From assembly GCA_946414395.1 (NCBI GenBank), contig CAMKOE010000011.1, positions 1 to 64,000 of the forward strand: a DNA stretch of 64,000 nt, in the 5' to 3' direction. Of this stretch, positions 50,701 through 58,214 are shown piece after piece. Under the pieces are notes generated by a model that saw only the letters and a program-made list of their open reading frames with translations, was not told where the DNA came from and did not search any database. Position 1 is the stretch's first letter. Every line of letters starts with the position of its first letter. Both the position numbers and the translations under genes were made by a program. Origin of the DNA: an uncultured Porphyromonadaceae bacterium (GTDB lineage Bacteria; Bacteroidota; Bacteroidia; Bacteroidales; Muribaculaceae).

Positions 50701-52113
50701 ATGAACAGTAACAGCAGCCCCATCAGGATAGCGGTCATCAGCGACCTGCACGTCATGGCTCCTCACTTGCTAGTCAGTGAGGGAGACGCATTTGAGCAAT
50801 ACCTGGTCAAGGACCGCAAGATGCTGCGCGAGAGTCTCGAGATTCTTGAGACCCTGGTGACCGACATACTGGACCTGAAGCCGCATCTGGTCATCGTGAC
50901 TGGTGACCTGACCAAGGATGGCGAGCGCGCCAGCCACGAACTGGTGGCGGCCCAGTTGCAGCGGCTCGTGGATGCAGGCATGCAGGTGCTCGTCGTGCCA
51001 GGCAACCACGACATCAACAACCCAGACGCCAAGACCTATGACGGGGACACGGCAACACCGACCGACACGATCACCCGCAACGAGTTTGCCGACATCTACC
51101 GCAACATGGGCTATGACCAGCGGTCGCGGCGCGATCCCGACACGCTGAGTTACTGCCGCGACGTGGCCAGCGGGCTGACCATCCTGGCCATCGATGCCTG
51201 CATGGACCGGCTCAACACCTTTGTCTCGCGCGGCGACGCCAGGGACCACACCAAGGCCAGTGGCCGCCTGGAGCCCTCCACCCAGCAATGGCTCGTCGAG
51301 CAGGCCGCCCAGGCCACAGCCGCGGGACGGCGGGTCATCGCCATGATGCACCACCACCTGGTGCCCCACTTCCACATGGAGGAGACACTGGCCGCCCCCT
51401 ACATGGTCGATGACGCGCGCCAACTGTGTCAACGCCTAGTCAAGGCCGGCGTGCACGTCATCTTCACGGGACACCTGCACATCAGCGACATCAGCCAGAC
51501 GAGCATGCACGAGGGCAGCATGGTCGAGATTGCCACTGCTGCCGCGGTGGGCTATCCCTGCCAGTGGAGGGTCGCCACCTGTGACACAGTTGCCGGCAAA
51601 ATGCAGTTGCGCAGCGTCACCTTGAGCGGACTGCCATCAGAGCCCGACTTCGGCGAGAGGTCCCGCCAGGTGTTCAAGAACTGCATTCCCACCATGACCC
51701 GCGGTGTGCTCAACCGTTACTGGCAAGAAATCTCGGACGCCATCGCCAACTTCGGCAGCAAGCACCCGTTCATTAGGCGCTACGTCAACCTGCCCGACTC
51801 GCCCGATGCCATCGCCGACCTGTTGCTCAAGCACCTGCAGGAACCCGTCACCCAAGCCTACATCACGTTTGCCGAGGGCAACGAGGGCGGTAACGACAAC
51901 CAGCAACTCATTGACCAACTCATCGACGGCGTGGACCACGTGGTCGATGAGACGGTGAGAGGCATCCTCAGGCCCCTGGCCAAGGCTGCCCTAAGGCTGC
52001 GCATCTACAGCACCTTTAAACTCGTGCTGCGCAGCATTCTCGAGGACTTGAACGACATCGGCACCAGCCACGAGGCGGTCATTAACGACCACACTGCCAT
52101 CATCAGCCTCTAG
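50701..52113 (+). CDS. Cytoplasmic calcineurin-like metallophosphoesterase
   Basis: A 470-residue paralogue of the preceding gene without signal peptide, starting MNSNSSPIRIAVISDLHVM. Dimetal motifs: ISDLHVM, GDLTKDGERASHE, GNHDINN, MHHHLVPHFH and GHLHISD. The similarity continues through the helical C-terminal part to the last residues (LRSILEDLNDIGTSHE against LVRSVLEDRNAVGTASE), so the pair came from duplication of the whole gene followed by loss or gain of the signal peptide. Substrate unknown. A hairpin at 52158-52191 probably ends the transcript. Confidence 0.85.
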   Translation: MNSNSSPIRIAVISDLHVMAPHLLVSEGDAFEQYLVKDRKMLRESLEILETLVTDILDLKPHLVIVTGDLTKDGERASHELVAAQLQRLVDAGMQVLVVPGNHDINNPDAKTYDGDTATPTDTITRNEFADIYRNMGYDQRSRRDPDTLSYCRDVASGLTILAIDACMDRLNTFVSRGDARDHTKASGRLEPSTQQWLVEQAAQATAAGRRVIAMMHHHLVPHFHMEETLAAPYMVDDARQLCQRLVKAGVHVIFTGHLHISDISQTSMHEGSMVEIATAAAVGYPCQWRVATCDTVAGKMQLRSVTLSGLPSEPDFGERSRQVFKNCIPTMTRGVLNRYWQEISDAIANFGSKHPFIRRYVNLPDSPDAIADLLLKHLQEPVTQAYITFAEGNEGGNDNQQLIDQLIDGVDHVVDETVRGILRPLAKAALRLRIYSTFKLVLRSILEDLNDIGTSHEAVINDHTAIISL

Positions 52114-52157
52114 TCCACTCGACCATACACATTATAATATATAATCCCACACACTGC

Positions 52158-52191
52158 ATCGGTTCTGGTTTCTCACTATACCAGAACCGAT
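52158..52191 (+). terminator. Hairpin after the second metallophosphoesterase
   Basis: ATCGGTTCTGGT (52158-52169) pairs perfectly with ACCAGAACCGAT (52180-52191); the tail is A/T-rich without a T-run. The gap 52114-52557 otherwise holds no gene, only the regulatory sites listed next. Confidence 0.55.
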
Positions 52192-52403
52192 ACAAAACTA
52201 GAGCATGAGAAAAACAATCGTCACCTCCAGCATGGTTCCATCTCCATTTCAAAATACACTGGTATTTCCGGTAAAGCCATGCGGTGCTGCCACAATTGGA
52301 CACCTATTGCACTGATTCCATGACATTTCACTCAGATCCGCCATCCTCGAAACTTAATGACTACAGATTTTCAAAAGTAGGCCTATTGAGGTCATTTTTT
52401 CGA

Positions 52404-52465
52404 CAAAAAGTTAACATTTTGCAGCTTTCATCTACTGAAACAAATAGTTTTGACAACATTTTGTC
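52404..52465. promoter_or_regulatory. Two inverted repeats upstream of the LuxR-type gene
   Basis: CAAAAAGTTAACATTTTG (52404-52421) is an 18-base palindrome with a single mismatched pair centred on GTTAAC; GACAACATTTTGTC (52452-52465) is a second one. Both lie 19-80 bases upstream of the -33 box of the regulator gene, suitable for autoregulatory operators. This is inference from symmetry and position. Confidence 0.35.
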
Positions 52466-52483
52466 TAAATTATTGCGATTTTG

Positions 52484-52515
52484 TTTGGTGTGATGGGTTT
52501 TCCTTTTTATTTTTG
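52484..52515 (+). promoter_or_regulatory. Promoter of the LuxR-type regulator
   Basis: TTTG (52484-52487), 20-base spacer, TATTTTTG (52508-52515): consensus boxes and spacing. Predicted leader about 36 bases to the ATG at 52558. Confidence 0.7.
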
Positions 52516-52557
52516 CAATTATGTTATAATAAGCATCTTATCAAAAAACGTGATATT

Positions 52558-52776
52558 ATGAGTGCCCCTAAAATTGAATTGACTTCCCGAGAAAAGGAAG
52601 TACTCGAATTGCTGGCGTCTGGCTACAACAGCAAGGAGATAGGTGAGAAAATCTTCATCTCATCAAACACTGTTGAATACCATCGCAAACAATTACTGCG
52701 CAAGACCAACTCCAGAAACGTCGCAGAACTGATTGGTAAAGCCTATCGTACGGGTCTGTTGAAGATTACCGAATAA
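52558..52776 (+). CDS. Stand-alone LuxR/GerE-type DNA-binding protein
   Basis: A 72-residue protein that is only the LuxR C-terminal helix-turn-helix domain: LTSREKEVLELLASGYNSKEI (about 8-28), the recognition helix in ISSNTVEYHRKQLLRKT (about 34-50) and the last helix with NVAELIGKAYRTGLL. There is no receiver or ligand-binding domain, making it like Bacillus GerE in size. It should act as a transcription factor. The earlier in-frame start would add a Cys/Phe-rich peptide read from the promoter itself, so the ATG at 52558 is preferred. Targets unknown; palindromes upstream suggest autoregulation. Confidence 0.85.
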   Translation: MSAPKIELTSREKEVLELLASGYNSKEIGEKIFISSNTVEYHRKQLLRKTNSRNVAELIGKAYRTGLLKITE

Positions 52777-52796
52777 TAGCAATTCAACAAGAGTTA

Positions 52797-52822
52797 AGGC
52801 TATGTCACAACTGGCATAGCCT
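52797..52822 (+). terminator. Terminator-like hairpin after the LuxR-type gene
   Basis: AGGCTATG (52797-52804) pairs with CATAGCCT (52815-52822), followed by ATTTAAT; 20 bases after the stop. Confidence 0.5.
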
Positions 52823-52889
52823 ATTTAATCTATAACAAATTAGATATTTATTCATTAAGAAACCGAAACATCACTGAGGATGAAACGAC

Positions 52890-52926
52890 GCCCACAACCT
52901 TGTCGGTTGTGGGCGCGGTCTTTTTT
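52890..52926 (+). terminator. Strong rho-independent terminator
   Basis: GCCCACAACC (52890-52899) and GGTTGTGGGC (52905-52914) form a ten-pair stem followed by GCGGTC and six T. It faces the plus-strand regulator and lies between it and the convergent mscL gene. Confidence 0.75.
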
Positions 52927-52983
52927 AGGTCCTAACTCGGCACCAGGGAATGTTGTTTCACCTGGAGCCTCAGATCAAGAGAA

Positions 52984-53481
52984 TCACTTCTTCTCCTTGA
53001 GCAGGTCGCGGATCTCGCTGAGCAGTTCCTCCTGGGTGGGGCCTGCGGGAGCAGCGGGCTCTTCCTTCTTGGGCATGAGTTTGTTCATGAACTTGATCAT
53101 CAAGAAGATGCACAGTGCGATGATGAGGAAGTCGATCACATTCTGGATAAACACGCCATACTTGATGACGGCGCCAGCGGTTTCACCAGCGACACCAGCA
53201 GCGGCGGCAGCATTGTTGGCAGCATTGGCCACAGCCTCGACAGCGCCATCGGCACCTACGGTGCTGGCGGCATCCTCTGCCAGTTGGCTGATCGGCTTGA
53301 TTTTGTACTCGAGGCTAGTGAAATCAACATTGCCGGTCAACAGGCCGATAGCGGGCATGAGCACATCGTCAACGAGAGAACTAACAATCTTGCCAAAGGC
53401 ACCACCGATGATCACACCGACAGCCATGTCCATCACATTGCCCTTCATGGCAAACTCCTTAAATTCTTTTACGAAACCCAT
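52984..53481 (-). CDS. mscL: Large-conductance mechanosensitive channel
   Basis: Cytoplasmic-membrane channel that opens on osmotic downshock. The 165-residue protein has the opening [31 protein letters not shown] with its S1 and pore-lining helix 1 ([20 protein letters not shown] is the signature), helix 2 (about 108-132, [19 protein letters not shown]) and a cytoplasmic helix. It is about 30 residues longer than E. coli MscL (136) because the periplasmic loop between the helices holds an Ala/Gly-rich insertion (about 68-105). Confidence 0.95.
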   Translation of the reverse strand: MGFVKEFKEFAMKGNVMDMAVGVIIGGAFGKIVSSLVDDVLMPAIGLLTGNVDFTSLEYKIKPISQLAEDAASTVGADGAVEAVANAANNAAAAAGVAGETAGAVIKYGVFIQNVIDFLIIALCIFLMIKFMNKLMPKKEEPAAPAGPTQEELLSEIRDLLKEKK

Positions 53482-53612
53482 AATTTTACAGTTTTTAAAA
53501 ATTAATATAACTAGATGTATTACAAATCAGTCAATGAATATTAAACATTCTTAATTATGACCCTTTTGTGCCATTTTGCCACTCGAAGTCAATCTCATAT
53601 CAATATTTTTGC

Positions 53613-53620
53613 TAACTTTG
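53613..53620 (+). promoter_or_regulatory. Likely -7 box of gapA
   Basis: TAACTTTG on the plus strand, 110 bases before the gapA start, implying a leader of about 100 bases. A reverse TATCTTTG at 53666-53659 could serve transcription toward mscL. Neither has a good -33 box. Confidence 0.4.
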
Positions 53621-53709
53621 CGGTCGAAATGGCGACCGCACAAGCGCTAACGTCATTGCAAAGATAGTAAAAAAAAGAACAAAATTTATATAACTTCATT
53701 ATTTATTAA

Positions 53710-54768
<1,059 letters not shown>

Positions 54769-54791
54769 TCCCCAACCGATTCATCCGCTAC

Positions 54792-54838
54792 AATCCCTGC
54801 AATGCCTCATGGCATCGCGGGGATTTTTTTGATAAAAA
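54792..54838 (+). terminator. gapA terminator
   Basis: AATCCCTGCAATGCC (54792-54806) pairs with GGCATCGCGGGGATT (54811-54825) with one mismatch and one G-T pair, then a run of T. It lies 24 bases after the gapA stop. Confidence 0.85.
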
Positions 54839-54849
54839 ACGATAAAAAA

Positions 54850-54882
54850 TTTGGATTATAGCCCCTTCATGCTGTAACTTTG
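54850..54882 (+). promoter_or_regulatory. Promoter of the rubredoxin gene
   Basis: TTTG (54850-54853), 21-base spacer, TAACTTTG (54875-54882), a full consensus match; leader about 41 bases to the ATG at 54930. Confidence 0.75.
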
Positions 54883-54929
54883 TAACCAACTAATCAATTA
54901 TTATTAACCATCTAAAACAATTCACAGCA

Positions 54930-55043
54930 ATGAAGAAATGGAAATGTGTAGTGTGTGGTTACATCCATGAGGGTGACACACCACCCGAAGAATGCCCCCT
55001 GTGCGGCGTTGGTCCCGAGGATTTTGAGGAAGTGACCGAGTAA
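54930..55043 (+). CDS. Rubredoxin-like protein, 37 residues
   Basis: A minimal rubredoxin domain: C6-x2-C9 (CVVCGY) and C22-x2-C25 (CPLCGV) binding one iron, in 37 residues where typical rubredoxins have 50-55. It closely resembles the N-terminal domain of the rubrerythrin encoded 92 bases downstream (both [13 protein letters not shown]). It is likely an electron donor to that enzyme. It has its own promoter and ends TEV-T-E-stop after an acidic tail. Too short for many gene finders. Confidence 0.85.
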   Translation: MKKWKCVVCGYIHEGDTPPEECPLCGVGPEDFEEVTE

Positions 55044-55135
55044 AAAGCCGCATCAATCCTTCACAGGACTCCACACCTTTTTTAAAAAAAATCTGTTTAA
55101 CTTACAAATAACTAGAAAAATAACAACTGATCATT

Positions 55136-55687
55136 ATGGCAAAGAAATGGATCTGCACCGTGTGCGGTTACGTGCACGAGGGTGATACCCCTCCCGAGAA
55201 ATGTCCGCAGTGTAAACAACCCGCCGAGAAGTTCAAGGAACTCAAGGAGGATGAGGAAGTAACCTATGCCGCCGAGCATGTCATCGGCGTTGCTAAGGGC
55301 GTTGATCCCGAAATCCTCGCAGGACTTAAAGCCCATTTTGAGGGCGAATGCTCTGAAGTGGGTATGTACCTTGCAATGGCACGTCAAGCCGACCGTGAGG
55401 GTTATCCCGAGATTGCTGAGGCCTTCAAGCGTTACGCATTTGAGGAGGCTGACCACGCATCACGATTTGCCGAACTGCTGGGTGAGGTCGTTTGGGACAC
55501 CAAGACAAACCTCGAGAAGCGTATGGCAGCCGAGGCTGGAGCATGCGAGGATAAGACCCGCATCGCCAAACTCGCCAAGGCCCAGGGCCTGGACGCCATC
55601 CACGACACCGTTCACGAGATGGCACGCGATGAGGCACGCCACGGCCAGGGCTTCACCGGGCTGTACAACCGCTTCTTCAAGAAATGA
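55136..55687 (+). CDS. Reverse-type rubrerythrin (peroxide reductase)
   Basis: Reduces hydrogen peroxide, and possibly oxygen, with NADH-derived electrons, protecting anaerobes. The 183-residue protein has the rubredoxin domain first (C7, C10, C23, C26) and a ferritin-like four-helix domain after it (about 45-183) with the di-iron ligands in [19 protein letters not shown] and DEARHGQGF; this order is the reverse of classical rubrerythrin. The adjoining small rubredoxin gene and the strong hairpin after the stop indicate a two-gene unit. Confidence 0.92.
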   Translation: MAKKWICTVCGYVHEGDTPPEKCPQCKQPAEKFKELKEDEEVTYAAEHVIGVAKGVDPEILAGLKAHFEGECSEVGMYLAMARQADREGYPEIAEAFKRYAFEEADHASRFAELLGEVVWDTKTNLEKRMAAEAGACEDKTRIAKLAKAQGLDAIHDTVHEMARDEARHGQGFTGLYNRFFKK

Positions 55688-55729
55688 AACACTCGGCAGC
55701 CCAGCGCCGCCGTTACAATCATCTAGAAA

Positions 55730-55766
55730 CACTTGGGCGCGATTGTGTCGCCCAAGTGCTTTTTTA
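55730..55766 (+). terminator. Rubrerythrin terminator
   Basis: CACTTGGGCG (55730-55739) pairs with CGCCCAAGTG (55749-55758), then C and seven T. It is 43 bases after the stop. Confidence 0.88.
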
Positions 55767-55842
55767 TGCCCCTTTTTTCGCCTGGAGTCAGGGATACAGC
55801 ATTTTTTTGACAAGACACGCCACACCATTAAGAAAAAAACTT

Positions 55843-55850
55843 TAACTTTG
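55843..55850 (+). promoter_or_regulatory. Likely -7 box of the GT2/GT4 pair
   Basis: TAACTTTG followed by a leader of about 130 bases to the ATG at 55988; no -33 box at consensus spacing. Confidence 0.4.
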
Positions 55851-55987
55851 TTGTCAGTAAATAACATCGTGACAGTTCTGTGCCCGTCAGGCATTGTATC
55901 GCGGCGCTCCACCCTCGTGCAGGAATTGGCACTATGGACCATTTTTAACCCTTGAACAACCAGTCATTACAATTCTATACAAAAAAT

Positions 55988-56803
55988 ATGGCACGCGTTT
56001 CTGTTATCATCGGCATCTACAACTGCGCATCGACCCTGGTCGAGGCACTCGACTCGCTATATGCCCAGACGTTCCAGGACTTCAAGATCATCCTGTGTGA
56101 GGACGGCTCCAGCGACAACACCTATCAGGTTGCTGCCGACTATGCCGCCAAGCACGACAACATCCTCCTAGTCAGGAACGAGAAGAACATGGGCCTCAAC
56201 TACACGCTCAACCGCTGCCTGGACCTGGCCGACACCGAATACGTCGCCCGCATGGACGGTGACGACATCTCGCTGCCCACCAGGTTTGAGAAAGAGGTCA
56301 AGTTCCTCGACGAGCACCCCGAGTATGCCTTTGTCAGTTGCCCGATGATCTACTTCGACCAGAAAGGTGAGTTCAAGCGGGGAAGGGCCCACAACAACAT
56401 CACCGGCCTGGATTTCCTGAACGGGCGCACCTTCAGTCACGCGCCTGTGATGATGCGCCTGTCGGCCTACAGGGCCGTGGGAGGCTACACCGTGTCAAAG
56501 TACCTGCTCAGGCTCGAGGACCAGGACCTGTGGTTCAAACTGTACCAGAAGGGCCTGTACGGCTACTGCCTGGACGAGCCGCTCTACATGATGCGCGATG
56601 ACCGCAACGCCACACGCCGGCGCAACTTTGTGGCGCGCCGCAACGAGATCTACATGAGGCTGCGCATCTGCAAGGCCTTCCACCTCGCCTGGTGGCACTA
56701 CCCCGAGAGCGTCATCATCCCGATGGCCAAGTGGGCCATGCCCACGTGGCTCTACGAGCACTTCCACCGCAAGAACAAGAACAAGGAAGCCCAGACCAAG
56801 TAA
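55988..56803 (+). CDS. Glycosyltransferase family 2
   Basis: A 271-residue GT2 enzyme of the type found in capsule and LPS loci. It begins MARVSVIIGIYNCASTL, with the nucleotide-binding CEDGSSDNT, the metal-binding RMDGDDISLP (DxD-like) and the acceptor region RLEDQDLWFKLYQKG (the ED-QDLW motif). An in-frame ATG at 55952 is possible but would add residues not normal for the fold. Its partner is the GT4 gene 55 bases downstream. The sugar and acceptor are not known. Confidence 0.87.
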   Translation: MARVSVIIGIYNCASTLVEALDSLYAQTFQDFKIILCEDGSSDNTYQVAADYAAKHDNILLVRNEKNMGLNYTLNRCLDLADTEYVARMDGDDISLPTRFEKEVKFLDEHPEYAFVSCPMIYFDQKGEFKRGRAHNNITGLDFLNGRTFSHAPVMMRLSAYRAVGGYTVSKYLLRLEDQDLWFKLYQKGLYGYCLDEPLYMMRDDRNATRRRNFVARRNEIYMRLRICKAFHLAWWHYPESVIIPMAKWAMPTWLYEHFHRKNKNKEAQTK

Positions 56804-56858
56804 CGTTCACAAGGCCGACACCCGCTGTAATCATTTACCGAAATCAAGACCAACGACT

Positions 56859-57980
56859 ATGAAAATCCTGCTGAATAACAACAACCTGTTCGGATTTGCC
56901 GTCTTCCGCATCGACATCATCAATCACTTCATTGAACAGGGGCACCAGGTGGTACTGGTGGGCCCAGGCAACAACCCGGAGCACATCAAGCGCCTACCGC
57001 CACAGGCCAAACTCATTACCATCAAGGTCAACAGGACATCGGCGAGCATTGCCGACAACCTGAGTTACCTCAAGCAACTCTACAGGATTTTCAAGAAAGA
57101 AAAGCCCGACTACATCTTCAATTTCACCATCAAGCCCAACGTGTATGGCGCATTGGCCGCCAAGTTGCAGGGTATCCCCAATTCCTGCATGATGGCAGGC
57201 CTTGGATATGCCTTTGCCCACAACGATTTCAAGTCCAAGGTGGCACGAGCCCTCTACCGCGCCAGCATGAGGTGCACCCAGCACGTGATGGTGCTCAACG
57301 AGAGCAACTACAACACCGTCATCGACAAGCGTCTCGCCAGCAAGGACAAGGTCATCTGGATGAAAGGTGGCGAAGGTGTCAACGGCGAGAAATATCCATT
57401 CTATGACAACACGGCCGACAACGTCACGTTCGCCTTCATCGCGCGGCTGATTCCCGAAAAAGGCTACAGGGAATTTGTCGGCGCCGCCAGGATCATCAAG
57501 GAGAAGTACAGCAACGCACAGTTTGACGTCATCGGTGATATCGACAGGAAATATCCCAATGCCGTCACCGATGCCGAGATTGATAGTGACGTCAACAACG
57601 GCTACATCAACTACCTGGGCACCTTCACCGACATGCTCGAGATCTACGGCCGCCCCGGCACGGTCATCACCATCCCATCCTACTACAGCGAGGGCCTCAA
57701 CCGATCGCTCATGGAGGCATGCTCCTGCGGCAAACCCATCATCACCACCAGCATTCCCGGATGCAAGGAAACCGTCATCGACGGCGTCAACGGCTACATG
57801 GTCAAGCCACGCGACATCACCTCGCTGGCCGATGCCATGGCCCGCTACCTTGACCTCACACAGGAGCAGAAGCGCCAGATGTCACTCGAGAGCCGCAACC
57901 TCGCCCAGCAGCGGTTCAACATCAACGACGTCATCGCCGTGTATGACGACATCATTGCCAAGGCCTACCCTGGCGCTTGA
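56859..57980 (+). CDS. Glycosyltransferase family 4
   Basis: A 373-residue GT-B fold enzyme of family 4. N-terminal domain with ILLNNNNLFGFAVFR and FNFTIKPNVYGALAAKL; C-terminal donor domain with FIARLIPEKGYREFVGAARI (about 192-211) and the GT4 motif PSYYSEGLNRSLMEACSCGKP (ExFGxxxxEAxxxG-like, catalytic Glu region). It resembles transferases adding a hexosamine to undecaprenyl-linked sugars, such as PglA-type, but the match is general. The last plus-strand gene before a two-way terminator. Confidence 0.87.
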   Translation: MKILLNNNNLFGFAVFRIDIINHFIEQGHQVVLVGPGNNPEHIKRLPPQAKLITIKVNRTSASIADNLSYLKQLYRIFKKEKPDYIFNFTIKPNVYGALAAKLQGIPNSCMMAGLGYAFAHNDFKSKVARALYRASMRCTQHVMVLNESNYNTVIDKRLASKDKVIWMKGGEGVNGEKYPFYDNTADNVTFAFIARLIPEKGYREFVGAARIIKEKYSNAQFDVIGDIDRKYPNAVTDAEIDSDVNNGYINYLGTFTDMLEIYGRPGTVITIPSYYSEGLNRSLMEACSCGKPIITTSIPGCKETVIDGVNGYMVKPRDITSLADAMARYLDLTQEQKRQMSLESRNLAQQRFNINDVIAVYDDIIAKAYPGA

Positions 57981-58021
57981 CAACCGCACGCGACCCTGCC
58001 CTACAAACACCGAAACAGATA

Positions 58022-58061
58022 AAACGATAGCGCCGACATGAATGCCGGCGCTATCGTTTTC
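58022..58061. terminator. Bidirectional terminator
   Basis: A perfect 15-pair stem: bases 58022-58036 (AAAACGATAGCGCCG) with 58047-58061, giving T-runs on both strands. It closes the plus-strand glycosyltransferase and the minus-strand tRNA transcripts. Confidence 0.88.
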
Positions 58062-58068
58062 AAGTTGT

Positions 58069-58140
58069 ACTCCCGCTGGGAATCGAACCCAAATCTAAGG
58101 TTTAGGAAACCTCCATTCTATCCATTGAACTACAGGAGCA
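58069..58140 (-). tRNA. tRNA-Arg (anticodon CCT)
   Basis: A 72-nucleotide tRNA on the minus strand beginning GCTCCTG. Acceptor stem GCTCCTG with CGGGAGT (one G-T and one terminal G-T pair), D arm GTTC/GAAT with loop AATGGATA, anticodon stem GAGGT/ACCTT around the loop TTCCTAA, giving anticodon CCT, and T arm TTGGG/CCCAG with TTCGATT. No CCA is encoded at the 3' end. It reads AGG. Confidence 0.95.
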
Positions 58141-58149
58141 ATTTTATAA

Positions 58150-58197
58150 AGAAATCGGCTGGCATCTGGTGACTGGCACGGGAACCAGCCGATTTCT
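58150..58197 (-). terminator. Hairpin between secDF and the tRNA
   Basis: AGAAATCGGCTGG (58150-58162) pairs perfectly with CCAGCCGATTTCT (58185-58197), 13 pairs. Placed 18 bases after the secDF stop on the minus strand and before the tRNA. Confidence 0.65.
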
Positions 58198-58214
58198 ATG
58201 TTTTTTATCTGCAA

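Noticed and set aside
52103-52303. A 66-codon minus-strand frame after the second metallophosphoesterase
   Set aside because: It overlaps the terminator hairpin, has low-complexity Cys/Trp composition and no promoter or partner.
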